A stretch of DNA of 64,000 nucleotides from Actinacidiphila yanglinensis (GCF_900107965.1 NZ_FNVU01000002.1:186001-250000); one strand, 5' to 3'; counted from the stretch's first letter, positions 8,680 to 17,119 are shown. Notes: a model not told the origin generated them from the letters alone. Made by a program: numbers and translations.

Positions 8680-9153
8680 GTGTTCTGGTTCATGCTCATC
8701 GCGCTCGTCGCGGTGGTCGCCGCGGTGGCACTGGCCGTGCTCGGCGACGGCGGCGCGCTCAAGGACTCCACGCCCGACCGGATCGAGGACCGGCTGCCCC
8801 CCGACCGGCCGCTGGTCCGCGCCGACGTGGACGCGGTCCGGCTGCCGGTGGGCCTGCGCGGCTACCGCATGCTCGACGTGGACGAGGTGCTGGAACGGCT
8901 CGGCGCGGAGCTGGCCGAGCGCGACGCGCGCATCGCCGACCTGGAGGCCCACCTGGCCGGTGCGCACGCCGGCGCCCCGCGCTATGAGGCCCCCGGCCCG
9001 GGCGGCGGCGTACCGGCCGTCCCCCCGGGCGCGCCCGGACCCGGCTACGGCTACGGGTACGGCTACGGCAGCACTCCCGGCGGCGGCTACGGCGAGGCCC
9101 CGGCCCGTCCCGCGCCCGGCCCGAACGACTTCCCCGGGGACGCCGGTGAGTGA
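8680..9153 (+). CDS. DivIVA-domain-like small membrane protein
   Basis: The GTG start at 8680 is preceded by GGGAGATC. The 157-residue product has one N-terminal membrane helix (MFWFMLIALVAVVAAVALAVL), a short DivIVA-type segment (RGYRMLDVDEVLERLGAEL followed by a coiled-coil stretch ERDARIADLEAHLAG), and a Pro/Gly/Tyr-rich tail with GYGYGYGYG repeats. The GYRMLDVDEVL signature is the part of DivIVA proteins that senses membrane, so a role at the cell envelope or division site is likely but unproved. It occupies the place of Rv1209 between folP2 and tag. The tag gene begins inside its last codons, which suggests translational coupling. Confidence 0.78.
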   Translation: MFWFMLIALVAVVAAVALAVLGDGGALKDSTPDRIEDRLPPDRPLVRADVDAVRLPVGLRGYRMLDVDEVLERLGAELAERDARIADLEAHLAGAHAGAPRYEAPGPGGGVPAVPPGAPGPGYGYGYGYGSTPGGGYGEAPARPAPGPNDFPGDAGE

Positions 9154-9727
9154 CGCGGTCCCCGGCCCGGACGGCCGGCTGCGCTGCCCCTGGGGGCTGT
9201 CCACGCCGGACTACGTCGCCTACCACGACGAGGAGTGGGGCAAGCCGGTCCACGGCGACGACGCCCTCTTCGAGCGGATCTGCCTCGAGGCGTTCCAGTC
9301 CGGGCTGTCCTGGATCACCATCCTGCGGCGCCGCGAGACCTTCCGGGCCGCCTTCGCGCGGTTCGACATCGACAAGGTCGCCGCGTTCACCGACGAGGAC
9401 CGGGTCCGGCTGCTCGCCGACCCGGGGATCATCCGCAACCGCGCCAAGGTGGACGCGGCGATCGCCAACGCGAGCGCCGCACGGACCGTCCGCGAGAGCT
9501 ACGACGGCGGGCTGGACGCCCTGATCTGGTCCTTCGCGCCCGACCCCGCCACCCGGCCCGCCCCGCGCAGGCTCGCCGACGTCGCCGCCACCACCCCCGA
9601 GTCCACCGCGCTGTCCAAGGACCTCAAGAAGCGCGGCTTCCGGTTCGTCGGCCCCACCACCGCGCACGCCCTGATGCAGGCGTGCGGTCTGGTCAACGAC
9701 CACCTGGCCGACTGCTTCGCCCGCTGA
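9146..9727 (+). CDS. tag: DNA-3-methyladenine glycosylase I
   Basis: The 193-residue protein is a Tag-family base-excision repair enzyme that removes 3-methyladenine. It shows RCPWGLSTPDYVAYHDEEWG at the N-terminus, ERICLEAFQSGLSWITILRRR (helix-hairpin-helix region), and FVGPTTAHALMQACGLVNDH near the C-terminus. The Cys near residue 13, His in YHDEEWG and His/Cys in NDHLADC match the zinc ligands of the E. coli enzyme. The GTG start overlaps the end of the upstream DivIVA-like gene by 8 bases. Confidence 0.92.
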   Translation: MSDAVPGPDGRLRCPWGLSTPDYVAYHDEEWGKPVHGDDALFERICLEAFQSGLSWITILRRRETFRAAFARFDIDKVAAFTDEDRVRLLADPGIIRNRAKVDAAIANASAARTVRESYDGGLDALIWSFAPDPATRPAPRRLADVAATTPESTALSKDLKKRGFRFVGPTTAHALMQACGLVNDHLADCFAR

Positions 9728-9734
9728 CCGCGAC

Positions 9735-9761
9735 GGGCCGGGGCGGGCGTCGCGCCGGCCC
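9735..9761. terminator. possible bidirectional terminator
   Basis: GGGCCGG (9735-9741) and CCGGCCC (9755-9761) can pair across a 13-base loop just after the tag stop, between convergent genes. The stem is short, so this is a modest candidate. Confidence 0.4.
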
Positions 9762-9818
9762 CGGCGGCGTCTCGGGGGCGGTCGCGGTGCCGGCCGGTCC
9801 CAGGGGCGGGTGGAGGGC

Positions 9819-10601
9819 TCAGCGGCCCTCGAACCGCGGCCTGCGCTTCGCGACGAACGCCGAGACCGCCTCGCGGTGGTCCGCCGAGGCCCCGGCCCGG
9901 GTCTGGAGGGCGTCCTCGCGCTCCAGCGTCTCCGCCAGGGTGTGCGAGGCCCCGTAGGCCAGCGCCTCCTTGATCGCCGCGTACGCGACCGTCGGCCCGT
10001 CGGCGAGTTCCCGGGCCACCGCGACCGCGGCCTGCGCCAGCTCGTCCGCCGGGAGCACGCGGTGCACCAGGCCGAGCGACAGCGCCTCCTGGGCGGGGAC
10101 CGGGCGCGGGAAGAGCAGGAGTTCGGCGGCCCGCGCCTGCCCGACCAGCCGGGGGAGGGTCCACGACATGCCCGAGTCCGTCGAGAGGGCCACGCCGGCG
10201 AACGCCGTGGTGAAGGACGCCGTGTCCGAGGCGAGCCGGTAGTCCGCGGCGAAGGCGAACCCGGCGCCGGCCCCGGCCGCCACGCCGTTCACCGCGACCA
10301 CGACCGGCTTCGGCATGGTGGCGATGGCGGTCGCGATCGGGTTGTAGTGGTCGGCGACGGTCGTCATGCCGCCGCCCGCCTCCAGGATGCCGACGTGCTC
10401 CTTGAGGTCCTGGCCCACGCAGAACGCCCGGCCGCGCGCGGTGAGCAGCACGGCGCGCACCGCCGCGTCGGAGGACGCCGCGCGGAGCGCCTCGCGGAGC
10501 GTGTCCTTGGTATTCGTGTCGAGCGCGTTCATTGCCTCGGGACGGTTCAGAGTGACCGTCGCCAAGCCGTCCTCGACCTCGTACAGCACGCTCTCGCCCA
10601 T
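9819..10601 (-). CDS. enoyl-CoA hydratase/isomerase family protein
   Basis: The 260-residue crotonase-fold protein starts at ATG 10601 with an AAGGGG site. Signatures are VTLNRPEAMNALD, GRAFCVGQDLKEH (oxyanion-hole region), AVNGVAAGAGAGFAFAADYRLAS and ALSTDSGMSWTLPRLVG. The residues after GVAAGAG resemble PaaG-type isomerases of phenylacetate degradation as much as classical hydratases, so the exact acyl-CoA substrate is open. No other fatty-acid or phenylacetate gene is nearby. It converges with tag and diverges from the DUF3117 gene. Confidence 0.85.
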   Translation of the reverse strand: MGESVLYEVEDGLATVTLNRPEAMNALDTNTKDTLREALRAASSDAAVRAVLLTARGRAFCVGQDLKEHVGILEAGGGMTTVADHYNPIATAIATMPKPVVVAVNGVAAGAGAGFAFAADYRLASDTASFTTAFAGVALSTDSGMSWTLPRLVGQARAAELLLFPRPVPAQEALSLGLVHRVLPADELAQAAVAVARELADGPTVAYAAIKEALAYGASHTLAETLEREDALQTRAGASADHREAVSAFVAKRRPRFEGR

Positions 10602-10763
10602 GCCAGAACCCCTTCGTCGCGGCAAGTGTCCTGGCCAGGATGCCGGACCCGAGGAGCCCCCGACATGTGACGTACATCAAACCACTCGGGGCCCCGAAGC
10701 CGCCCGGTCCGGCGAAATAACCGGGTTTGGGACTCGGGAATGTACAACGGAGTGCTACGGCTA

Positions 10764-10794
10764 TTGGTCATCGGGTCCGCTGATGCGGGATAAT
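10764..10794 (+). promoter_or_regulatory. candidate housekeeping promoter of the DUF3117 gene
   Basis: TTGGTC (10764-10769) and GATAAT (10789-10794) with a 19-base spacer lie 54 bases ahead of the start. GATAAT is one of the most AT-rich hexamers in this gap and close to the TATAAT consensus. The spacing is slightly long. Confidence 0.45.
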
Positions 10795-10847
10795 GGCCGA
10801 GAACCAATGTGTTCGAGACCGAGCTGGTTTCAGGAAGGGGAACGAGC

Positions 10848-11015
10848 ATGGCGGCCATGAAGCCGCGGACGGGTGACGGCCCGCTCGAGGTGACCAAGGA
10901 GGGGCGGAGCATCATCATGCGCGTTCCGCTGGAGGGTGGCGGGCGGCTTGTGGTTGAGCTGACCCCGGACGAGGCGGACGCCCTGGGCGACGCGCTGAAG
11001 AAGGCCATCGTCTGA
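10848..11015 (+). CDS. DUF3117 small protein
   Basis: This 55-residue protein begins MAAMKPRTGDGPLEVTKEG and ends near DEADALGDALKKAIV, the almost invariant DUF3117 family of actinobacteria (Rv1211 in M. tuberculosis). The ATG at 10848 has a very good AGGAAGGGG site 7 bases upstream. An in-frame earlier GTG at 10809 would add 13 residues without a ribosome binding site and is rejected. No function is known. A strong promoter candidate, a strong ribosome site and a perfect-looking terminator suggest high expression as a single-gene transcript. Confidence 0.93.
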   Translation: MAAMKPRTGDGPLEVTKEGRSIIMRVPLEGGGRLVVELTPDEADALGDALKKAIV

Positions 11016-11035
11016 GACCAGCGATCCAGAATCGT

Positions 11036-11077
11036 CGCGGCCACGTACGTCCTTGGACGTATGTGGCCGCGTCTTTT
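11036..11077 (+). terminator. strong intrinsic terminator after the DUF3117 gene
   Basis: A 17-bp stem (arms 11036-11052 and 11055-11071, one mismatch) with a TT tip is followed by TCTTTT. It lies 20 bases after the DUF3117 stop and just before the end of the convergent methyltransferase gene. Confidence 0.85.
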
Positions 11078-11085
11078 CCCCCGCG

Positions 11086-11721
11086 TCAGGCGCGGCGGAC
11101 GGCGCAGAGCAGGCCGTCGTCGGTCGGCAGCAGCACCGGGGCGAGCCGCGGGCTGTCCCGGACGGCGCGCATCAGCTCGCGCAGGTGCAGTGACTCGGCG
11201 TCCTGGTGCGCGGCGTCCAGCGCGCGGCCCTGGGCGAAGGCGCCCTCGAAGCACAGCACGCCGCCGGGACGCAGCAGCCGCAGCGACTCGTCCAGGTAGT
11301 CCAGGCACTCCAGCCGGTCGGCGTCGCAGAAGACCAGGTCGTATCCGCCGTCGGTGAGGCGGGGCAGGACGTCCAGCGCCCGGCCGCAGATGAAGCGGGA
11401 CCGGTTGGCGGCGATCCCCGCCTCGCGGTACGCCTGGCGGGCCAGCTGCTGGCGGTCGGGTTCGGAGTCCACGGTGGTCAGCACCCCGTCGGGCCGCATC
11501 CCGCGCAGCAGGTGGATGCCGGAGACACCGGCGCCGGTGCCGATCTCGACCACGGACTTGGCGTCGCACGCGCCGGTGAGCAGGCGCAGCGCGGCGCCGG
11601 TGCCGGGGGAGACCGCGCGCAGGCCGGCGGTACGCGAGCGGGCACGCGCGCGTATCAGGGCGTCGTCCTCGGCGACGAACGCGTCCGCGAACGCCCAGCT
11701 CGCCTGCCGGTTGCCGGTAAT
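11086..11721 (-). CDS. O-methyltransferase, apparent ATT start
   Basis: The 211-residue protein is a class I SAM-dependent O-methyltransferase of the Rv1220c type. Motif I is VVEIGTGAGVSGIHLL, followed by DGVLTTVDSEPD and GYDLVFCDADRLECLDYL. The conserved N-terminus (TGNRQASWAFADAFVAEDDAL) is fully present, but the codon in the start position is ATT (11721-11719). AAGGGGAG lies 5 bases ahead of it, and no ATG, GTG, TTG or CTG occurs in frame back to the upstream stop. The next GTG inside the gene would cut off motif I. It is divergent from the sigE-like gene, as in M. tuberculosis. Confidence 0.82.
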   Translation of the reverse strand: MTGNRQASWAFADAFVAEDDALIRARARSRTAGLRAVSPGTGAALRLLTGACDAKSVVEIGTGAGVSGIHLLRGMRPDGVLTTVDSEPDRQQLARQAYREAGIAANRSRFICGRALDVLPRLTDGGYDLVFCDADRLECLDYLDESLRLLRPGGVLCFEGAFAQGRALDAAHQDAESLHLRELMRAVRDSPRLAPVLLPTDDGLLCAVRRA

Positions 11722-11790
11722 GGCCGCTCCCCTTGTCTTGGTGTTCCCCTTGCTATTGCGCCGCCCGGGCGACTGTATCCGCTGCCACCG

Positions 11791-11816
11791 GGAACCTGCT
11801 GATGGGACCGGGCGTT
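11791..11816 (+). promoter_or_regulatory. ECF-type promoter ahead of the sigE-like gene
   Basis: GGAAC (11791-11795) and CGTT (11813-11816) are separated by 17 bases, matching the classical ECF sigma consensus. It lies about 110 bases upstream of the sigma gene, so the factor probably activates its own transcription. The match is by eye, not by matrix score. Confidence 0.6.
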
Positions 11817-11928
11817 AGTGAGGTGTCAGTGCACACGGGTGGCAAGAGCACCCGGCGGGGACGGAGCAGCAGCCCCCTCTCCGCTTTGGCAACAGCGCAC
11901 TTATCCGGAGCTAACGGGCGAGGTGGAT

Positions 11929-12696
11929 ATGGTAGGGGCTCTACTGGAGACCACCAGAGCCGACAGGGGAGGTGCGGCTGCGGCCGGTGACCGAGGAATG
12001 CTCGACCGCTTCCGAAGGTCCGCCGGACAGCCCAAATCCGTGACCAACACAGCTGATGACAGTTCACAGAGGACTGACTCCGCGACCGCGACCGCGACGT
12101 TCGCCACCGACGGAGACGCTCAGACGTGGACGCCTCCTTCCTGGGAGGAGATCGTCAGCACGCACAGTGCCCGGGTGTACCGGCTGGCCTACCGCCTGAC
12201 CGGCAACCAGCACGACGCGGAAGACCTCACCCAGGAGGTCTTCGTGCGGGTCTTCCGCTCCCTGTCCACCTACACGCCCGGCACCTTCGAGGGCTGGCTG
12301 CACCGCATCACCACGAACCTGTTCCTGGACATGGTGCGGCGCCGGCAGCGGATCCGCTTCGACGCCCTCGGCGACGACGCGGCGGAGCGGCTGCCCAGCC
12401 GCGAGCCGTCCCCCGCGCAGCACTTCAGCGACACCCACTTCGACGCGGACGTCCAGCAGGCGCTGGACACCCTCGCCCCGGAGTTCCGTGCCGCCGTGGT
12501 GCTCTGCGACATCGAGGGATTGTCGTACGAGGAGATCGCCGCGACCCTCGGGGTGAAACTCGGCACCGTGCGAAGCCGCATCCACCGCGGCCGCTCGCAC
12601 CTCCGCAAGGCTCTGGAGCACCGGGCGCCCGGAGCGCGCCCGGCGCCCGCGCTCGCTGCCACCGCACCCAAACCCCTGGAGGGCGGGAGAGCGTGA
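11929..12696 (+). CDS. sigE: ECF sigma factor, SigE-like
   Basis: The 255-residue protein has a 70-residue variable leader, sigma region 2 at about 71-140 ([29 protein letters not shown]) and region 4 at about 172-230 ([45 protein letters not shown]). Its order with an O-methyltransferase, a zinc anti-sigma factor and tatB matches M. tuberculosis Rv1220c-Rv1224, so it is an orthologue of mycobacterial SigE (envelope stress) and not of the S. coelicolor gene called sigE. The start at ATG 11929 has GAGG 5 bases upstream; a GTG at 11923 is the alternative. Its stop overlaps the anti-sigma start by four bases. Confidence 0.88.
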   Translation: MVGALLETTRADRGGAAAAGDRGMLDRFRRSAGQPKSVTNTADDSSQRTDSATATATFATDGDAQTWTPPSWEEIVSTHSARVYRLAYRLTGNQHDAEDLTQEVFVRVFRSLSTYTPGTFEGWLHRITTNLFLDMVRRRQRIRFDALGDDAAERLPSREPSPAQHFSDTHFDADVQQALDTLAPEFRAAVVLCDIEGLSYEEIAATLGVKLGTVRSRIHRGRSHLRKALEHRAPGARPAPALAATAPKPLEGGRA

Positions 12697-13583
12697 GCAG
12701 CAGCGGTTCAGGCGAGCAGTACCGTCCCCCACGTCCTGCACCTGCCGAGCAGCACCTCGGTGACCGACTCGCCGCCTTCGTCGACGGCGAGCTGACGGAT
12801 GACAGCCGGGACCGGGTACTGGCCCATCTCGCGACCTGTACGCAGTGCAAGGCGGCCGCCACCGAGCAGCGCCGGCTGAAGAGCGTGGTCGCCGGCTCCG
12901 AGCTGCCGGCCATCTCGGCCGGCCTGCTGGCGCGCCTTCAGGGACTGCCGGCCATGGACGGCCAGGACGGCCCCGGCGGCCCCGGCCGCCCCAGCGGCCT
13001 GTCCGCCGACGAGGCCGGCGACGCCGGTGTCACCGGCGGGCTCGGTCACATCGGCCACCGGCGCGGCCCGTTCGACGGCGGCTTCTTCGGCTCGCGGCCG
13101 ACGCTGCCGGACTCCGTGCTGTCCGACCCCGGCCGATCCGGTCCGGACCGGTCCCACCCGGCGCGATCAGGCGGCGCCGCGCGGCGCGAGGAGTTCTCCT
13201 TCCTCGGCCCGGCCGCCGACCTGGTGCCGTCCGGTGACGGCCGCGGCCGCGGCTTCCGGATACACGACAGCACCTCGCGCGGCCGGCGGTTCGCGTTCGC
13301 CGCGGCCGGCGCCTTCTCGATGGCCGCGATCGCCATCGGCAGCGCGCTGCCGATGGAGGCGGCGATGGACAGCGGCGCCCGGCCCGACGACGGCCCCGCG
13401 GTCAGCCCGCTCAGCGCCGGTCAGGTCTCCGACACCCGCGGCAGCATTCCGCGCGGCGTGCTGGGCGCGGACAGCGAGGACCGGCGGCAGCGGCGCGACC
13501 CGATCGTCGCCGCGTCCGCGACGTCCGTGCCGCTGATCGTGCCGGTCCAGGACACCTCGGACCGCTCGTTCGTGCTGCACTGA
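12693..13583 (+). CDS. zinc-binding anti-sigma factor, RseA-like
   Basis: The 296-residue protein begins at a GTG that overlaps the sigma stop (GTGA), a sign of translational coupling. Residues 20-60 hold a zf-HC2/ZAS domain, with H45, C49 and C52 in HLATCTQC and H21 as a possible fourth ligand. A long Gly/Pro/Asp-rich linker leads to one hydrophobic segment ([21 protein letters not shown], about 213-235) and a short outer tail. It should hold the SigE-like factor inactive at the membrane until stress. The serine protease gene that follows it in relatives is not present. Confidence 0.87.
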   Translation: MSSSGSGEQYRPPRPAPAEQHLGDRLAAFVDGELTDDSRDRVLAHLATCTQCKAAATEQRRLKSVVAGSELPAISAGLLARLQGLPAMDGQDGPGGPGRPSGLSADEAGDAGVTGGLGHIGHRRGPFDGGFFGSRPTLPDSVLSDPGRSGPDRSHPARSGGAARREEFSFLGPAADLVPSGDGRGRGFRIHDSTSRGRRFAFAAAGAFSMAAIAIGSALPMEAAMDSGARPDDGPAVSPLSAGQVSDTRGSIPRGVLGADSEDRRQRRDPIVAASATSVPLIVPVQDTSDRSFVLH

Positions 13584-13746
13584 GCGGTGGTCAGCAGCCG
13601 GATCGTGACCGGTGGCGGCGTAAGCCTTTACCGGTCGTCGGCATAGTGTTGGCCTCAGCCACTCCCGTATCGCTCGTTCGGGCAGGTACCGTAAAGTGCG
13701 CCGGTCCCTGCCCATGCCGGCCGTGGACGTCACAAGGAGCTGCAAG

Positions 13747-14277
13747 GTGTTCTTCGACATAGGCCCGCTGGAGCTGGTCGCGCTCGTGGTCCTTGCCGTG
13801 CTCGTCTTCGGCCCGGACAAGCTGCCGAAGGTCATCCAGGACACGATGGCCTTCATCCGGAAGGTGCGGGAGTTCTCGGACAGCGCCAAGGAGGACATCC
13901 GCCGCGAGCTGGGGCCGGAGTTCAAGGACTTCGAGTTCGAGGACCTCAACCCGAAGACCTTCATCCGCAAGAACCTGATCAACGGCGAGAACGACGAGTA
14001 CGGCCTCGGCGAGCTGAAGGAGCTGCGCAACAGCTTCGACCTGCGCAAGGACATCTCCGAGGTCACCGATCTGCACAAGGACATGGCCGAGATCACCGAC
14101 GCGGTCAACGGGGCGAAGACGGGCGTCAAGGGCTCGTCCGTCGCGTCGGCCTCCTCGGGGACCTCGGAGAGCCCGGGTTCCACCGGGTCGGGTGAAGCCG
14201 ACTCCTCGGGTACTCCTGACCGGCTGAAGAAGCAGGGTCCGGAGGACCCGCCGCCGTTCGACGCCGACGCGACCTGA
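13747..14277 (+). CDS. tatB: Sec-independent translocase subunit TatB
   Basis: The 176-residue protein starts at GTG 13747 with AGGAG 7 bases upstream. It has the TatA/B pattern: a single membrane helix (LELVALVVLAVLVFG, about residues 8-22), the hinge FGPDKLPK and a long charged amphipathic region with RKVREFSDSAKEDIRREL. A Ser/Gly-rich tail follows. The length and position downstream of the sigE-like/anti-sigma pair identify it as TatB rather than TatA. It works with TatC to export folded proteins; tatA and tatC are not in this window. Confidence 0.9.
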   Translation: MFFDIGPLELVALVVLAVLVFGPDKLPKVIQDTMAFIRKVREFSDSAKEDIRRELGPEFKDFEFEDLNPKTFIRKNLINGENDEYGLGELKELRNSFDLRKDISEVTDLHKDMAEITDAVNGAKTGVKGSSVASASSGTSESPGSTGSGEADSSGTPDRLKKQGPEDPPPFDADAT

Positions 14278-14437
14278 TCCGGACCTCGTCAACCGAAATC
14301 AGCTTTTTCACCCGATTGCATGACCGTTGTCCGTGTGTTCGGCATCACCCCGCGCCGTTTCGCGCCCCCAACCCGCCCATGGTCGGGCAAGATGACATGT
14401 CGCCCAGGAGGGCGGTCATCGAGGAGGCGCGACCCAT

Positions 14438-15052
14438 ATGGAGACGAAGACCGGCACGCAGCAGGGGGCGGTCGACGGGTACCTGTTGGCCGACTTCCCC
14501 TGGTACGGACTGGACCAGGCATTCACCGGGCCCCGGTGGCTCGGTCTGCTCGGCGCCAGCGCGGACGGGACCGTCGAGCACGGAGCGATCGGGCACGGCG
14601 ACGAGCCGTCGCTGAAGGCCGAGGCCGCCGACCCGGAGGGGCAGAAGTTCGCGGTCGTGGTCACCGTCGCCCACCGGCCGCTGCGGCGCAGCGCCGACGG
14701 CACCGGGGTCATGGAGGCCACCTCGGTCTCCTCCGCGGCCTGGCTGGCCGGTTCCGGGCTGCTCTCCGCGACCTGGCCCACCCGGATGGATCGCGCGCTG
14801 CGGCAGGACTGGCTCGACCAGCAGACCTCCACCGCGTGGGAGCTCGCCGACGAGCTGGACGGGCCGGGATGGTCCTCCCTCACGCTCCCCGTGGACGGCG
14901 AACCCACCGCGTTCCACTACCGCGAGTCGGAGTACGGCTGGGTGATGGCCGGCTCCGCCGCGGGGGTCCACCTGGGCGCGTACGGCCGCAACATGTCCGC
15001 GTACGGGCTGGCGCTGGCGGCCATCCCCGATCTTGCCTCGTACGAGGCCTGA
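14438..15052 (+). CDS. conserved hypothetical protein
   Basis: A 204-residue protein with no signal peptide or membrane helix. The start ATG 14438 follows GGAGGCGCGACCCAT. Visible features are LADFPWYGLDQAF near the N-terminus, a hydrophobic stretch (EATSVSSAAWLAGSGLLSATWP) near residue 95, and FHYRESEYGWVMAGSAAGVHLGAYG near the C-terminus. I recognise it only as a conserved streptomycete protein in this position after tatB. No catalytic motif is evident. Confidence 0.75.
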   Translation: METKTGTQQGAVDGYLLADFPWYGLDQAFTGPRWLGLLGASADGTVEHGAIGHGDEPSLKAEAADPEGQKFAVVVTVAHRPLRRSADGTGVMEATSVSSAAWLAGSGLLSATWPTRMDRALRQDWLDQQTSTAWELADELDGPGWSSLTLPVDGEPTAFHYRESEYGWVMAGSAAGVHLGAYGRNMSAYGLALAAIPDLASYEA

Positions 15053-15054
15053 GC

Positions 15055-15286
15055 GGACCCTCCGGGGTGCCCCTGTCCGCCGGTCGAGGGACCTCGCGGT
15101 CCGCTGTGGCTTGTCGCGCAGTTCCCCGCGCCCCCCTGTGGGTGACCCTCTTTTCGCGGAGGGACCCGCACATACCAGGGGCGCGTGGGGGCGCTCCCCC
15201 AGAGCTCCGCCTGGGAGGTACCCCCACAAGCCACCGCGGATCGCGAGGTCCCGTCGCTGGCAGGACGGGGCAGTCCGGGGGGTCGG
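15055..15286. repeat. palindromic intergenic repeat, copy 2
   Basis: The gap between two convergent genes carries CGCGCAGTTCCCCGCGCCCC at about 15115-15134, CCCTCTTTTCGCGGAGGGACCCGCACATACC at 15146-15176, and inverted copies of the outer parts near 15230-15260 (CCACCGCGGATCGCGAGGTCC against GGACCTCGCGGTCCGCTGTGG at 15090-15110). It is clearly related to copy 1. Confidence 0.75.
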
Positions 15287-16456
15287 CTAGAACTTGTTGC
15301 GGGGGGTGATGCCGAGGGACATGCCCGCGAGGCCGCGGGAGCGGGTGGTGAGCTGCGCGGCAATCCCGCGCAACGCCGCACCCGCGGGGGACTCGGGAGC
15401 GCTGAGGACCACCGGATTCCCGTCGTCGCCACCCTCCCGCAGTCGCACGTCGATCGGGATGCGGCCGAGCACCGGGACCGTCGTGCCGGTGGTGCGGGAC
15501 AGCCCCTCGGCGACCCGGTCGCCGCCGCCGGTGCCGAACACCTCGACGATCTCGTCGCAGTGCGGGCACGGCATGCCCGCCATGTTCTCCACCACGCCGA
15601 CGATCTTCTGGTGGGTCTGCACGGCGATCGACCCGGCGCGCTCGGCGACCTCCGCCGCCGCCTGCTGAGGGGTGGTCACCACGAGGATCTCCGCGTTCGG
15701 CACGAGCTGGGCCACGGAGATCGCGATGTCGCCGGTGCCGGGCGGCAGGTCGAGCAGCAGGATGTCGAGGTCGCCCCAGTAGACGTCCGCGAGGAACTGC
15801 TGGAGCGCGCGGTGCAGCATCGGCCCGCGCCAGACCACCGGCGCGTTGCCGGGGGTGAACATGCCGATCGAGATGACCTTCACGCCGTTCGCCGACGGCG
15901 GCATGATCATGTTCTCGACCTGGGTGGGCCGGCCCTCGGCGCCCAGCATCCGGGGCACGCTGTGCCCGTAGATGTCCGCGTCGACCACGCCGACCTTCAG
16001 CCCGTCGGCGGCCATCGCGGCGGCGAGGTTCACCGTCACCGAGGACTTGCCGACGCCGCCCTTGCCGGAGGCGACGGCGTAGACCCGGGTCAGCGAGCCG
16101 GGCTGGGCGAAGGGGATCTCCCGCTCCGCCTGGCCGCCGCGCAGCGAGGCGGCCAGCTCCTGGCGCTGCGCGTCGCTCATCACGTCCAGCGAGACCCGCA
16201 CGGACGTCACACCGGCCACGCCCTGCACCGCGGCCGTGACCCGCCCGGTGATCTCGTCCCGCATCGGGCAGCCGGAGACGGTCAGGTACACGGTGACGGC
16301 GACGCTGCCGTCGGCGGCGATGTCGACGGATTTCACCATGCCGAGTTCGGTGATCGGCTTGTGGATCTCCGGGTCGTCAACGGTCGCCAGCGCGGCGCGT
16401 ACGGCGTCGTCGGTGGGGGTGCCGGTCGGGGTAGAACCGTGCAGAGCGGTAGCCAT
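15287..16456 (-). CDS. mrp: Mrp/ApbC family iron-sulfur cluster carrier ATPase
   Basis: The 389-residue protein has an N-terminal DUF59/MIP18 domain (TVDDPEIHKPITELGMV, SGCPMRDEI) and a P-loop ATPase domain with the deviant Walker A GKGGVGKSS (131-139), VVDADIYGHSVPRML and LLLDLPPGTGD. The cluster-bridging CPHC motif is C297/C300. It is expected to bind and transfer Fe-S clusters in the cytoplasm. It is the last gene of a three-gene minus-strand operon with the MgtE-N/CBS and DUF1003 genes; Rv1229c lies in the same neighbourhood in M. tuberculosis. Confidence 0.93.
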   Translation of the reverse strand: MATALHGSTPTGTPTDDAVRAALATVDDPEIHKPITELGMVKSVDIAADGSVAVTVYLTVSGCPMRDEITGRVTAAVQGVAGVTSVRVSLDVMSDAQRQELAASLRGGQAEREIPFAQPGSLTRVYAVASGKGGVGKSSVTVNLAAAMAADGLKVGVVDADIYGHSVPRMLGAEGRPTQVENMIMPPSANGVKVISIGMFTPGNAPVVWRGPMLHRALQQFLADVYWGDLDILLLDLPPGTGDIAISVAQLVPNAEILVVTTPQQAAAEVAERAGSIAVQTHQKIVGVVENMAGMPCPHCDEIVEVFGTGGGDRVAEGLSRTTGTTVPVLGRIPIDVRLREGGDDGNPVVLSAPESPAGAALRGIAAQLTTRSRGLAGMSLGITPRNKF

Positions 16457-16489
16457 ACGAACGAGGATACGGCGGCGCCGAGCGGCCCT

Positions 16490-17119
16490 TCAGCGGCCCC
16501 GTCCGTCGCCTTCGTCACTGCGCGGGGCGCGCCGGTCGCGGTGCCGCTCGCCGTGGCGTTCGCGGTGCCGCTCGTCCGGCTGCTCGCCGTCGTACCGCCG
16601 CTCCTCGATCTCCTTCACGAGGTCCTGGAGCTCCGAGCGGATCCAGTCGCGGGTGGCGACCTCGCCCAGGCCGAGCCGCAGCGCGGCGACCTCGCGGGTC
16701 AGGTACTCGGTGTCGGCGATGCTCCGCTCGTTCTGCTTGCGGTCCTGTTCGAGGTTGACCCGGTCCCGGTCGTCCTGCCGGTTCTGCGCCAGCAGGATCA
16801 GCGGGGCCGCGTAGGACGCCTGGAGCGACAGCATCAGGGTCAGGAAGATGAACGGGTAGTGGTCCCACTGCAGGTGCCGGGGCGCGAAGACGTTCCAGAG
16901 CACCCAGACCACGATCACTGCCGTCATCCAGACGATGAACCGCCCGGTGCCGAGGAAGCGGGCCACCCGCTCGGAGAGCTTGCCGAACTCCTCCGGGTCG
17001 TACGACGGCAGGAGACTGCGGCGCGGCGTCAGCGGCTGGTCCAGCCGGTTCTTGCGCGGACGGCCGGTGGCGGTGGCACCGGAGGGGTGGCGGGGCCGCT
17101 CCCGCTCGTCAGCGGTCAT
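16490..17119 (-). CDS. DUF1003 membrane protein
   Basis: The 209-residue protein has two membrane helices (RFIVWMTAVIVVWVLWNVF and HYPFIFLTLMLSLQASYAAPLILL, about residues 60-115) followed by the DUF1003 signature AQNRQDDRDR and a coiled-coil helix. The C-terminus is very basic and His/Arg-rich (ERHRERHGERHRDRR). Function is unknown. Its start overlaps the end of the MgtE-N/CBS gene by 11 bases, and mrp starts 33 bases later, so the three are co-transcribed and likely translationally coupled. Confidence 0.87.
   Translation of the reverse strand: MTADERERPRHPSGATATGRPRKNRLDQPLTPRRSLLPSYDPEEFGKLSERVARFLGTGRFIVWMTAVIVVWVLWNVFAPRHLQWDHYPFIFLTLMLSLQASYAAPLILLAQNRQDDRDRVNLEQDRKQNERSIADTEYLTREVAALRLGLGEVATRDWIRSELQDLVKEIEERRYDGEQPDERHRERHGERHRDRRAPRSDEGDGRGR

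Noticed and set aside
10665..10677. ATGT-N5-ACAT palindrome upstream of the enoyl-CoA hydratase gene
   Set aside because: Only four conserved bases per arm and no second copy; too weak to call an operator.
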